Shown here piece by piece: positions 47,562 to 56,962 of a stretch of DNA of 64,000 nt. Below the pieces are notes generated by a model. It saw only the letters and a list, made by a program, of their open reading frames with translations, was not told the origin of the DNA and did no database searches. The stretch lies in contig JASGHK010000006.1 in NCBI GenBank assembly GCA_049841135.1, positions 868,001 through 932,000 on the forward strand. Direction: 5' to 3'. Source of the stretch: JACRCT01 sp049841135. GTDB taxonomy: Bacteria > Myxococcota > Myxococcia > Myxococcales > UBA5297. Made by a program: the position numbers and the translations under genes. Each line of letters begins with the position of its first letter. The stretch's first letter is position 1.

Positions 47562-47953
47562 TGCAACGCTCCGGCCGAGACGAGGAGCCGGCGGACCTCG
47601 CCCAGGAACTCGTCGATCTTGAAGGGCTTGGTGATGTACCCCGTCGCGCCCGCCTCCTCGGCATAGGCGCGGTCGACCGGGTGCGTCCGGGTGCTCATCA
47701 CCAGCACCGGGACCTTCGAGAGCCGCGGCGTGCGGCGCATGTGGTCGCAGACGTCGAAGCCGGAGATCTCCGGGAGCATCAGGTCCAGGCAGACCAGCGC
47801 CGGCGTCTTCGTCTCCAGGTGCCGGATCGCGTTCTTGCCCGAGGAGACCTCGTCGACCTGCAGCCCCATCGACTCCAGCGTGACGCGGGCGAGCCGGCGC
47901 AGGGGTGGGTCATCCTCGACGACGAGGATTCGGGGGGCGGACTTGGCTTCCAT
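47558..47953 (-). CDS. Single-domain response regulator
   Basis: A 131-residue stand-alone receiver: acidic pair VVEDDPP, phospho-acceptor Asp in LVCLDLMLPEISG, Thr/Ser in LVMSTRTHP and Lys in ITKPFKIDEF. No output domain, so it probably acts by protein contact, for example on the polysaccharide machinery whose genes surround it. It overlaps the co-polymerase gene by four bases. The membrane kinase at 33209 is a candidate partner. Confidence 0.92.
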   Translation of the reverse strand: MEAKSAPRILVVEDDPPLRRLARVTLESMGLQVDEVSSGKNAIRHLETKTPALVCLDLMLPEISGFDVCDHMRRTPRLSKVPVLVMSTRTHPVDRAYAEEAGATGYITKPFKIDEFLGEVRRLLVSAGALQ

Positions 47954-47989
47954 AGGGTGCCTCGGGGCGAAAGACGCGACGTGGGGTCC

Positions 47990-48157
47990 TTAGATGCGCG
48001 GGTAGACGAAGAGGACTGCCAGCGCGTAGACGACGTCGAAGATCAGCGTTTGCCAGAGCGCCTTGCGCAGGCCGCGCCTGGGGTTCGGGTCGCGCGCAGC
48101 GTGGATGGGGATGGCGACTGAGGCAAAAAGCACCGACGCGAGGATGAGCTTGCCCAC
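47990..48157 (-). CDS. Small membrane protein (55 aa)
   Basis: A short protein starting with GTG: GKLILASVLFASVAIPIHAA, a basic stretch DPNPRRGLRKALWQ, then a second hydrophobic segment VVYALAVLFVYPRI. Two membrane helices are likely. It sits between the beta-barrel and receiver genes with short gaps, so it is probably part of the polysaccharide operon. Function unknown; comparable small proteins occur in Myxococcus polysaccharide loci. Confidence 0.6.
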   Translation of the reverse strand: MGKLILASVLFASVAIPIHAARDPNPRRGLRKALWQTLIFDVVYALAVLFVYPRI

Positions 48158-48159
48158 GG

Positions 48160-49323
48160 CTACAGCCTGCCTTTCGCCTGCGCCGTGAAGCTGAGGAAGG
48201 CGCCGAAGTCGCTGAAGGACGTCGGCTGGGCCTGATGGGCGGCGCGAAGGCCGAGGCTGAGTGACCAGTCGGTGCCGGAGGCGTACGTCGCCGCGGCCTG
48301 GACGAGCGCCAGCAGGCCGCCCTGCTGGGAGCCGGTGGCCACCAGGCCCGCTCCGGCCTGCGCCGAGAGGAGCAGATCGCGGCGTGCGGCCCAGCCCGCG
48401 TTGAGCCGCGCGTCGACTCGCTCGTAGGCCTCGCCGGTGATGCGGTCCACCACCGGCGCCGCGCGCACGGTCAGGCCCGCCTGCAGCGCGGTGTTTAGGC
48501 TCGAGGGCGCATACGACAACCCCGCCTCGCCGAGGGGAAGCCACTGCGGAGAAGGGGTGACGGCCGCGGAGGAGCCCTCGCTCGCGGCGAGCCCGACGCC
48601 GGCGCCCAGGCGCAGCGACCAGGAGCGGGTGAGCCCGCGCTGCCAGCTCTCCTCGAGCGAAGCGACTGTGCTTCGGGAACCGGTCGTGAAGAGCGACGAG
48701 GAGGCGGAGAGGCGCGTCTGGAGGACGTCGAGCCGGCTGGCGGCCATCGACAGGCCGAGCTTCGCCCACGGGCCCGCGCTGGAGTGGCAGGGACTGTTGG
48801 GCGGTCCGGTCGATGCCGCCGCTGACGAGCCAGCCCGCGGAGAGCGTCAGGCGGACGCGCCGGCTGAGAGCGGCGTCGAGTCCCGCGCGGGCGTCGGCCG
48901 AGAGGTAGTGGATGGTGATCGTCGTAGGCACGGGCTGGACCGGCAACGACGGGTCGAGGCTGAGCCTGTGCGACGGGCGAGAGGTCCGCGTCGCCGTAGC
49001 TGGCGCGCGCCGCGAGCAGCAACCGGACCTCGCGCGCAGCGAGCCCCTCGAATCGAAAGGTCCGCCCGATGGAGCAGCCGGAGCAGGCTGCTCCCCGTGG
49101 TGGGGACGATGAGTTGCGGCGAATAGGACAGCGACAGGCCTGCGGTTGGCCAGGCGAGGCGCGCCGCGACGCTGGGGTCGACCTCGAAGTCGAAGGAGGA
49201 GGTGAACGCGGTGGCGCTGGACTGCCCGGCGCGAGCCCGGGCCTCGCTGCGGATGGCCGCCTCGACCTCGGCCGAGGGAGCCGAGGCGTAGAGCAGCGCG
49301 GCGAGCAGCGAGACGGCGGCCAT
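48160..49323 (-). CDS. Probable outer-membrane beta-barrel of the export machinery, three frameshifts
   Basis: Frame-broken gene of about 388 codons. A signal peptide (MAAVSLLAALLYASAPSAE) is followed by alternating polar/hydrophobic strands typical of a barrel: ARLAWPTAGLSLSYSPQLIV, LLLAARASYGDADLS, TITIHYLSADARAGLDAAL, WSLRLGAGVGLAAS, DWSLSLGLRAAH, ending FSDFGAFLSFTAQAKGRL. Breaks lie near 49070, 48940 and 48780. It begins nine bases after the short export protein gene. From what is known in Myxococcus, short OPX proteins lacking their own outer-membrane part pair with such barrels, so this is the likely outer-membrane exit. Confidence 0.65.
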
Positions 49324-49332
49324 GGGGATAGG

Positions 49333-50040
49333 TCACTCCACGACGACCTGGTCGCCCGTGCGGAGCTGGAAGGAGGCCGCGCCGCCCTCGGCCCGCTGCA
49401 GCGCCTCGAGCCGGAAGCGGATGCGCTGCGAAGGCGTTCCCGGGCGGATGACGAAGATGCGCTCGCGGCCGGCCCACTCGGTCAGCCCGCCGGCGGCGGC
49501 GAGCACGGGCAAGAGCCCGGAGCCGGGCTCGACCGGGTAGACGCCCGGCTTGGCGACCTCGCCCATCACCGAGACCGTGAGCGCCTTGGTCTCCTCGACG
49601 GTGATGGTGACCACCGGGTTGTTGATGAAGTCCTTCAGGCGCGTCTGGAGCTGGGACGCCAGGACCGTTGGAGCGTACCCGGCGGCGGCGACGTCGTTGA
49701 GGAACGGCACGGTGATCTGGCCGTCGGCGCGGACGCGGACCCGGGCGGACATCGCGTCCTGGTTCCAGACGCGCACGTTGAGCAGGTCGCCCGGAGCGAC
49801 GAGGTAGCTGGCGGCCTCCGCGCCCTTGGCTGCGGGCAGGTCGTCGACCCAGGTGAATTGCCCGACGGAGGCGCACCCCGCGAAGAGGAGCGAAGCGAGA
49901 CCTAGCAGTCGCCGGCGAATCGGCGCCGAGGGCCGCGGCACCAGAGCTTCCGGAGGGGAGGAGCCGAGCAGGAGCGAACCCCCTCCCGCAGTTTGGGAGG
50001 GGGCAGGGGGGAGGACCAGGGCGGACTCAGGCTTCTTCAT
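49333..50040 (-). CDS. Polysaccharide export protein (Wza-like OPX), short form
   Basis: A 235-residue periplasmic lipoprotein. After a loose N-terminal extension comes a lipobox (LLGLASLLFAGC), the poly_export domain (YLVAPGDLLNVRVWNQ, RVRADGQITVPFLNDV) and one SLBB domain (VSVMGEVAKPGVYPVEPGSG). It ends soon after, lacking the C-terminal amphipathic helix region by which E. coli Wza crosses the outer membrane. The start overlaps the flippase gene by 14 bases. A shorter start near the lipobox is possible. Confidence 0.9.
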   Translation of the reverse strand: MKKPESALVLPPAPSQTAGGGSLLLGSSPPEALVPRPSAPIRRRLLGLASLLFAGCASVGQFTWVDDLPAAKGAEAASYLVAPGDLLNVRVWNQDAMSARVRVRADGQITVPFLNDVAAAGYAPTVLASQLQTRLKDFINNPVVTITVEETKALTVSVMGEVAKPGVYPVEPGSGLLPVLAAAGGLTEWAGRERIFVIRPGTPSQRIRFRLEALQRAEGGAASFQLRTGDQVVVE

Positions 50041-51541
50041 GGCGATGCCTCAGCGCAGCACGGCTGAACTGCAGCAGCTCCCGCACCGGCAGCGCGCCGG
50101 TGCCCACGGCGACGAGGAGGTAGGCCGCGCCGTCGACGACCAGGCGTGCGGGGCCCAGGCCCGCGGCAAGCCGGTCGGCGGCGATCGCGGCCACGCAGGC
50201 GGCGAGCGAGCCGGCGAGCGCTGCCAGGCTGCGGCGGTCGAAGGATCGCCCGTGCACGCACCAGAGCAGGCGGCCGGCGGTGAGCGCCTCGGTGAGCACC
50301 ATCGCCGCGGCGCAACCCAGCGCGGCGCCCGCCGGGCCCCAGAGCGCCGCACCCGCCGGAGCGAGCACGACGTTGAGGCCCAGGTTGGCGGTCATCCCCA
50401 GCAGCGAGGTGCGCGTCACCTCCCAGCCGCGGCCGAGGACGATCAGCGCGATGGCGGTGAGGGTGTTGACGTAGGTGAGCACGAAGGTCGGCGCGAGCAG
50501 CCGCAGCGGCGCCGCCGCCGGGTCGTACCGGGCGCCGAACATCAGCCGGATCCAGACGTCGGCGCCGAGGGCCAGCACCAGCGAGGTGGGGACGGCGATG
50601 GCGAGCACCACCTGCACCGAGCGGCGCAGCGCCTCGTCGAAGGCGGCCGGCGAGCGCTCGAGCTCGCGCGACAGGTAGGGAGTGAGCACCCAGCCGATGA
50701 GCGGGGTGACGAGGAGCGCGAGCCCGGCCAGGCTCGAGGCGGCGCCGTACCACCCCACGACTGCCGCGTCGTCGACGGTGAAGGAGAGGACGTTGACGTC
50801 GAGCTTGGAGTAGGCGGTCTGCGCCAGCTGGTTCACGTAGAAGGGCAGGCTCGCCGCCAGCGCCGCCAGCGTCGCCTTCACGTCCAGCCGCAGCTCGAGC
50901 GAGAGCGCGCGGGCGACCAGCCGGCCCAGCGCGGCCGCCTTGATCGCCTCGGAGACGAGGAACGCGAGCGCGACGCCGGCGAGTCCCAGCCCGGCCCAGA
51001 GCAGCAGCGGGATGCACGCCGCCCAGACGAGCTTGGCGACGACCGAGACCACCGACAGGCCGTCGACGCGGCCGCGCGCGTGGAGGAGCGCGGCGAGCGT
51101 CATGTTCAGGTAGTTGAAGAACTGGCCCGCGCCGAAGAGGTAAACCACCGCGCGCACCGCCGGCGGGCGGCCGGTCAGCTCGAGCACCAGGGCCATCACG
51201 CCGAAGAGCAGCGCGCTCGCTACCACGCGCAGCAGCAGCACCCCGCCCAAGAAGTCGCTCGCGTGCTCCGGCCGCCGCGCGACCTCCTTGCGGACGTAGA
51301 GCTCCACCCCCATCGACAGCGGCACGAAGCACAGGGTGGCGAAGGCGTCGGCGAAGGTGAGCGGGCCGAAGAGCTCGGGGCCGAGGTGCCGCGGAAGGAG
51401 GATGCGCACCGCCAGCGCCACGCCCCAGGTGGCGACGAGCGACCCGCCGAGCTTGAAGGCGTTCTTGGCCGCCAGCAGTGCCTCGTTCGAAGCGGCGACG
51501 CGTGGGCTGGGGGCAGCGGTCGGGGCGAGGGCCTCGGGCAT
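50027..51541 (-). CDS. Wzx-type polysaccharide flippase
   Basis: A 504-residue membrane protein of the MATE-like polysaccharide exporter group with about 12-14 spans. The N-terminus after a short leader reads NAFKLGGSLVATWGVALAVR and LGPELFGPLTFADAF, typical of Wzx; the C-terminal half has TFVLTYVNTLTAIALIVLGR. It flips the lipid-linked repeat unit across the inner membrane. It lies 11 bases downstream of the sugar transferase gene. Confidence 0.9.
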   Translation of the reverse strand: MPEALAPTAAPSPRVAASNEALLAAKNAFKLGGSLVATWGVALAVRILLPRHLGPELFGPLTFADAFATLCFVPLSMGVELYVRKEVARRPEHASDFLGGVLLLRVVASALLFGVMALVLELTGRPPAVRAVVYLFGAGQFFNYLNMTLAALLHARGRVDGLSVVSVVAKLVWAACIPLLLWAGLGLAGVALAFLVSEAIKAAALGRLVARALSLELRLDVKATLAALAASLPFYVNQLAQTAYSKLDVNVLSFTVDDAAVVGWYGAASSLAGLALLVTPLIGWVLTPYLSRELERSPAAFDEALRRSVQVVLAIAVPTSLVLALGADVWIRLMFGARYDPAAAPLRLLAPTFVLTYVNTLTAIALIVLGRGWEVTRTSLLGMTANLGLNVVLAPAGAALWGPAGAALGCAAAMVLTEALTAGRLLWCVHGRSFDRRSLAALAGSLAACVAAIAADRLAAGLGPARLVVDGAAYLLVAVGTGALPVRELLQFSRAALRHRHEEA

Positions 51542-51552
51542 AAGGAGTCCCG

Positions 51553-52933
51553 CTAGGCGGCCCCGCGCCCGTTGACGACGATGGGCACGGTCTTGAGGAC
51601 GAGCTTGACGTCCTCGCCCAGGTTCCAGTGGTCGATGTAGCGCATGTCCAGGTACATCCACTCGTCGAAGGAGATCTCGGCTGCGGCCGCTGACCTGCCA
51701 GATGCACGTCAGCCCCGGGCGCACCGAGAGCCGCCGCCGCTGCCAGGCCTGGTACTTGGCCACCTCGGAGGGGATGGGCGGGCGGGGGCCGACCACGCTC
51801 ATGTCGCCGCGCAGCACGTTGATGATCTGCGGCAGCTCGTCGATGGAGTGCTTGCGCAAGAAGCGCCCCAGCGGGGTCACGCGCGGGTCCTTGGCGATCT
51901 TGAAGACCGGGCCCTTCTGCTCGTTGAGCGCCTCGAGCCTCTCCCGCAGCTGCTCGGCGTCCACGACCATCGAGCGAAACTTCAGCATGTGGAAGGGGCG
52001 CCCGAAGCGACCGACCCGGACCTGCTTGAAGAAGACGGGGCCGCGCGAGGTGAGCTTGACCAGGACGGCCACCGAGACCAGCAGCGGGAGGAGGAGCCAG
52101 AGCGCCGTCCCGGAGACGACGATGTCGAAGAGCCGCTTGAGCGCCAGCTGCGCCGGCTTGGGCTGCATGGAGATGAAGTGGGTGTAGCCGTCGGGCGAGA
52201 CCGACGAGTCCAGGGGCACCGCGCGGTCGAAGCGGAAGCTGTACTCGGGCAGGGCGAAGGGGACGCCCAGGGTCTCGCAGACCTTGACCGCCGCCTGCAT
52301 CGCGTCGCCGTGCCGCGCCGGGTTGCCGGCCAGGTAGACCTCGTCGACCGGCACCTCCGAGAGCACGCGGTACAGCTCGGAGGACGGGCCGAGCACCTTG
52401 CCCTGGAAGCCCGGAGGCGCCGACTCCCCTGGCAGCTCGAGCTGGCCCACCACGCGCTGGCGCCGCTTGAAGCGCTCGATGTCCGCGGCGGTCGTCCGGC
52501 CCAGCGGCCCGACGCCCACCACCAGCACGTCGTCGACCGGGCCCTCGCGGGCCAGCAGCGGGCGCAGCGTGACGCGGCCGAGGATGGCCATCGGCAGCTC
52601 GAAGGCTACGAACCAGCCCACCGCCACGAGGCTGATCTCCGGGGTGAGCGCGAAGACGGCGAGGATGGTCACCTGCGAGAGGACCAGGACCCCCACCATC
52701 GCCAGGTCGTCGAAGAGCACGCGGACCGCCAGCGGGTCGTAATGCCGCAGCGCGGTGGCCGCGAGGACCCACGCCAAGAGGCCGGTGCCGGCGATGATCG
52801 GCGGGAGGTGGACGGGGACGTCGCCAGTGGCCGAGAGCGCGGTCCACAGGGAGAGCGTCAGGACCGCCAGGTCGATGAACAGGTTCACCTTCGAGAACGC
52901 ACCGGGCGCAATGCGTCCGAGCCCGCTCGCCAT
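51553..52933 (-). CDS. Initiating polyprenyl-phosphate sugar transferase, one frameshift
   Basis: Exopolysaccharide phosphoglycosyltransferase of the WbaP/EpsZ class. Four to five N-terminal spans (VNLFIDLAVLTLSLWTAL onward) and a Rossmann-like middle (DDVLVVGVGPLGRTTAADIE) precede the catalytic domain: KRLFDIVVSGTALWLLLPLL, GRPFHMLKFRSM, GRFLRKHSIDELPQ and GLTCIWQVSGRS. The frame breaks near 51680 (extra C); the corrected end reads EISFDEWMYLDMRYIDHWN and stops at 51553. GGAGGT precedes the ATG at 52933. As first gene of the long minus-strand operon it starts the repeat unit on the lipid carrier. Confidence 0.9.
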
Positions 52934-53090
52934 AACGACCTCCGAGACTTCGTCCGAATGCCGATATGGATGCCCAGCGCACACCGGTGTTGCCGCCAGG
53001 CTCACCCTTGGGGGGGCGCAGTGTTCGGGATTGAAAAGCTGCGGCAGTGCTTGTCAGTGCACGCCGGCGTGGGTAGCCTCACGCCGTCTT

Positions 53091-53161
53091 TGGGGCATCG
53101 TCTAATGGCAGGACCGAGGACTTTGAATCCTCTTATCTAGGTTCGAATCCTAGTGCCCCAG
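53091..53161 (+). tRNA. tRNA-Gln (anticodon TTG)
   Basis: Cloverleaf with a perfect acceptor stem (TGGGGCA / TGCCCCA), anticodon stem GAGGA/TCCTC around loop CTTTGAA giving anticodon TTG (53123-53125), and T arm CTAGG-TTCGAAT-CCTAG. CCA is not encoded. It reads CAA and, by wobble, CAG. Confidence 0.95.
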
Positions 53162-53217
53162 TCCTGGTTCCCCGCTGACCAGAGTCCCGTGAGCAAGCAG
53201 CAGCCTTGTCGCGGATC

Positions 53218-53235
53218 GCCGGCCATCCGGCCGGC
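53218..53235. terminator. Possible hairpin after tRNA-Gln
   Basis: A perfect 7-bp stem GCCGGCC/GGCCGGC with loop ATCC, between the tRNA and the convergent kinase gene. There is no T-run, so terminator function is only possible. Confidence 0.35.
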
Positions 53236-53300
53236 CCAGCACCTGCCGAGCGCGGTGCAGCCCGGGCACACCCACCGAGAGCGAGGCGCAGAGGCGGTGC

Positions 53301-56300
53301 TCAAGGCGCCGCGATCGACGTCGAGAAGCCCTCGAGCTCCAGCCCGGCCGCACGCCGGGTCTGCTCCAGCAGCGCCGCGGGATCCGACACGGTGAAGGGC
53401 AAATCCAGGTCGTAGATCGCCACGTCGAAGTGGTCGGCGACAGCCAGCTTGCGGCTGTCCGGCGAGAAGCGCGAGCGCTGCGTCTCGCGCGCGGTGCGCA
53501 GGCGCAGCAGCGGTGAGCGCGTGGCCACGTCCCAGACGACGACCCGCGAATCCTCGCCCGAGCTCGCGAGCAGCTTCCCGTCGGGCGAGAAGGTGGCGTC
53601 GTCCACCCATTTGTCGTGCCCCTCGAGCCGCGAGAGCAGCCGCCCGGTCTCCGGCTCCCAGAGGAGGACCTGCGCGTCCTTGCCCGTCGTGGCCAGGAGC
53701 TTGCCGTCCGGCGACCAGGCGAGCCCCGAGGACCAGTCGGAGTGGCCCTCCAACCGGCGCACCTCGGTCCAGGTAGCCGTGTCCCACAGCCGCACCCGCT
53801 TCTCCTGCCCCGAGGTGGCCAGGCGCCTGCCGTCCGGCGAGAAGGCCACCCCGAAGACGGCCATCCCAGGGGTGTGCTCCAGGGTCGCCTTCAGCTCGCC
53901 GGTCTGCGCGTCGAAGATCAGCGCCGCCGAGTCATTGGCCGCCGCGGCCACGAGCCTGCCGTCCGGCGAGAAGTCCGCGAAGCGCACGAGGCCACGTCCG
54001 CTGGCGAGCGTGCGCACGGTGTCGCCCGACGGCACCGCCCAGAGCCGCACGGTCGCGTCGAAGGAGGAAGACGCCAGCAGCCGTCCGTCCGGGCTCAGCG
54101 CCAGGTGCATCAACCCGGCCTCGTGGCCGGTCAGGGTCCTCAGCAGCTGGTGGGTGCCTGCGTCCCACAGGCGGACCTTGCGGTCCCAGCTGCCGGTGGC
54201 CAGCACCTTGCCGTCGTTCGACCAGGCCAGGCCATAGACCCAGTCCTCGTGCGCCAGCCGCGGGACGCCGCCCTCGGTCGCGAGCGCCCAGAGGCGCACC
54301 GACTTGTCCGTGCCCGAGCTGGCCAACAGCCTCCCGCCGGGGTGGAACGAGAGCGAGACCGCGCCGGTGCTCCCGTGTGCGCGCACCGCGGCCTCCGGCA
54401 TCCGGGTCCAGGCGTCGAACAGCCGCAGCACGCCGGCGGAGTCGGCCGAGGCCAGCACGTGGCCGGTGGGCGAGAAGGCCACTGCGAACGCCTCGTTGCG
54501 GGTGTCGAGGCTCGCCAGGGCCGCGCCCGTCGCTGCGCTCCACAGCCGAACGGTGCGGTCATAGGCGGCCGTGGCGAGCTGCGTGCCGTCGGGCGAGAAC
54601 GCCAGCCCGTAGAGCCCGTCGGTGTGGCCGGTCAGCCCGAAGCGCCGGGAGCGGGCGGCGACGTCCCAGACGAACGCGGACTTGTCCCAGCTGGCGCTGC
54701 CGAGCAGCGTCCCGTCCGGCGAGAAGGCGAGGTCGCGGACCATCTCGGCGTGGGCCGGGGCCAGGCGGGTGGGCTTGCCCGATACGAGATCCCAGAGGCT
54801 CAGCTGCCCGGAGTGCTCGCCCACCGCGACGAGCTGGCCCGAGGGCGAGACGGCGAGCGCTGCGATCGCGCTCGAGGCGGCGTCGGTGAGGATGCGCACC
54901 GGAGTGCGCGAGGCCGGGTCCCAGAACTTGACCGACTGGTCGGCGCCGCCGGTGAGGACGAGCCTGGAGTCGGGGGTGAAGGCCAGCGCGCGCAGCGACG
55001 AGCCGGCCTGCACCGACATCACCGGCTCGAACCCGTCGGTCCTCCAGACGTTGAGCTGGCCCCCGAAGTCGCAGGCCGCGAGCAGCCTCCCGTCGGGCGA
55101 GAAGGCCGCGCGGTAGACCGCCTCGGTCATGGGCAGCGCCTTCAGCAGCTTCTCGACGCGGTGGCTGCGGGTCTGGAAGAGGAGCGACAGCGCGTCGACC
55201 CGGAGCCAGGCCGCGGCCGGTTCCTGCGCGGCGAAGGCCGGGTCGGGGTCCAGGCTCGCCGGGTGCGCCGGGTTCTGCTGCAGCGAGGCGGCGGCGAACA
55301 GCCGCGCCGCCAGCCCCTGACGCTCGTCGGCGAGCCGCTCGGCCTCGCGCGCGTAGCCCTGCGCCAGGTGGTAGCGCGCGACCCGCCGCTGGGCGGCTTC
55401 CGAGACGCGGGCCTCCTGCTCCCGGGCGCGCGCGGCCGACTCCTTGGTGAGCGCCGCCTGGGTGGAGATGAGGGCGAGCACGGTGGCGACGAACACCGCC
55501 GAGAGGGCTCCCAGCAGCGCCTTGTAGCGCGAGGCGAAGCGCCGCAACAGCTCCCACGACGAGTAGGCATAGGCCGCCACGCGCAGCCCGGCCATGTAGG
55601 CGGTGACGTCCGCGGCGACCTCGGCGGCGCTCTGGTAGCGCTGGTCGCGGCGCTTGCTCAGCGCCTTCTCGGCGATGGCCGCCAGCTCCGGCGGGGCGGC
55701 GCTCTCGCGGGTGCGCACCGGCACCAGCGGTTCGCGCGAGACCAGGGTCAGCGTCGCGAGGGCGGTCGTGCCCAGGAATGGCGGGTGGCCGGTGAGCAGC
55801 TCGTAGAGCAGCCCGCCCAGGCCCCAGACGTCGGAGCGCTCGTCGACGTCCTCGACCCGGCCCTCGGCCTGCTCGGGGCTCATGTACGAGGGCGTGCCCA
55901 GCGCGTCTCCGGCCAGGGTCTGCCCGGAGGTGTCCTGGGACAGCGACTTCATCCGCTGCTCGAGCTCCTGGCTGCGCACGTCGTCCTTGCCGCGGATCTT
56001 GGCGATGCCCCAGTCGAGCACGACGGTCTCGCCGAAGGCGCCGACCATGACGTTGGCCGGCTTGACGTCGCGGTGGATGATGCCGCGGCTGTGCGCGAAG
56101 GCGAGGGCGTGGCAGACGTCGCGGAAGTGGCCCAGCAGGCGCAGCCGCTCCGAGAGGTCCTTCGCCCCCTTGACCGCCGCGGAGAGCGTCCGGCCCTGGA
56201 CGAGCCGCATCGTGTAGTAGAAGGCGCCGTCCGGCCTGCGGCCCAGCTCGTAGACCGGGACGATGCTCGGGTGCTCGAGCTGGCCGGTGACCCGCGCCTC

Positions 56301-56768
56301 GCGCAGGAAGCGGTCCAGGTTGGTGGCCGCCTGGCTGCTCGAGTCACGCGGCTCGCGGCTGGCCTCGCGCGAGAGCTCCTTCCAGGCGACCTCGCGGCCC
56401 AGGTGGCGGTCGAGCGTGACGTACACCTTGGCCTGGCCGCCCTTGCCGTGCTCGCCCTTGAACTCGTAGCGGTCCGGGCACTCCGGGGTGACCAGCGTCA
56501 TCCGCGCGCTGGGCGACTCGGCGCTGCTGGGAATGCCGCGAGAGGAGGAGACCAAGGTCTGGTCGTCGCCGCCGAGCGAGTGCTGCATCGCCTCGGACTC
56601 GAGCTGCTCTCGGGTCTCGGCGTTGATGGCGCCGATGCGCTCCAGGCACTGGGGCAGCGTCTGGCTGGGGTCGGTGACCCAGAGGGAGACCGCGCCGAGC
56701 ACCTGCTCCGCGGTCACCAGCTTCTTCTCCACCGACAGCACGGCCAGCTTGAGCTGCCGCTCGGGCAT
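53301..56768 (-). CDS. Hanks-type Ser/Thr kinase with 14 WD40 repeats
   Basis: A 1155-residue membrane protein. An N-terminal helical region (about 1-100) precedes a protein kinase domain (about 101-390) with GEHGKGGQAKVYV (Gly loop), Lys in VAWKEL, catalytic loop IIHRDVKPANV, DWG in VVLDWGIAK in place of DFG, and GTPSYMSPEQA. One membrane span (ALLGALSAVFVATVLALIS) and a coiled part follow, then fourteen WD40 units of the form AFSPDGRLLA...VRLWD to the C-terminus, enough for two seven-bladed propellers. The ATG at 56768 is preferred over one 42 codons upstream that precedes a low-complexity stretch. It probably phosphorylates proteins in response to partners bound by the propellers; the FHA protein at 60964 is a candidate target. 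Confidence 0.92.
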   Translation of the reverse strand: MPERQLKLAVLSVEKKLVTAEQVLGAVSLWVTDPSQTLPQCLERIGAINAETREQLESEAMQHSLGGDDQTLVSSSRGIPSSAESPSARMTLVTPECPDRYEFKGEHGKGGQAKVYVTLDRHLGREVAWKELSREASREPRDSSSQAATNLDRFLREARVTGQLEHPSIVPVYELGRRPDGAFYYTMRLVQGRTLSAAVKGAKDLSERLRLLGHFRDVCHALAFAHSRGIIHRDVKPANVMVGAFGETVVLDWGIAKIRGKDDVRSQELEQRMKSLSQDTSGQTLAGDALGTPSYMSPEQAEGRVEDVDERSDVWGLGGLLYELLTGHPPFLGTTALATLTLVSREPLVPVRTRESAAPPELAAIAEKALSKRRDQRYQSAAEVAADVTAYMAGLRVAAYAYSSWELLRRFASRYKALLGALSAVFVATVLALISTQAALTKESAARAREQEARVSEAAQRRVARYHLAQGYAREAERLADERQGLAARLFAAASLQQNPAHPASLDPDPAFAAQEPAAAWLRVDALSLLFQTRSHRVEKLLKALPMTEAVYRAAFSPDGRLLAACDFGGQLNVWRTDGFEPVMSVQAGSSLRALAFTPDSRLVLTGGADQSVKFWDPASRTPVRILTDAASSAIAALAVSPSGQLVAVGEHSGQLSLWDLVSGKPTRLAPAHAEMVRDLAFSPDGTLLGSASWDKSAFVWDVAARSRRFGLTGHTDGLYGLAFSPDGTQLATAAYDRTVRLWSAATGAALASLDTRNEAFAVAFSPTGHVLASADSAGVLRLFDAWTRMPEAAVRAHGSTGAVSLSFHPGGRLLASSGTDKSVRLWALATEGGVPRLAHEDWVYGLAWSNDGKVLATGSWDRKVRLWDAGTHQLLRTLTGHEAGLMHLALSPDGRLLASSSFDATVRLWAVPSGDTVRTLASGRGLVRFADFSPDGRLVAAAANDSAALIFDAQTGELKATLEHTPGMAVFGVAFSPDGRRLATSGQEKRVRLWDTATWTEVRRLEGHSDWSSGLAWSPDGKLLATTGKDAQVLLWEPETGRLLSRLEGHDKWVDDATFSPDGKLLASSGEDSRVVVWDVATRSPLLRLRTARETQRSRFSPDSRKLAVADHFDVAIYDLDLPFTVSDPAALLEQTRRAAGLELEGFSTSIAAP

Positions 56769-56962
56769 CAGCGCCACGGGAAGGCTCTCCAGACTTCGGG
56801 CTTCGGGCTCGACGGCGCGCAGCGTAGAGGTGCGTGACCAGCGGCGCAAGGCGCGGCACAGGGGCTGCAGAACGACTCCGGCGCGGCCATCCACGCTGGG
56901 GAAAGGGCGTCGAAGGCCGCGACACGATGACGAAACCTCGACGGATGCAGCAGGAGGCCTCG

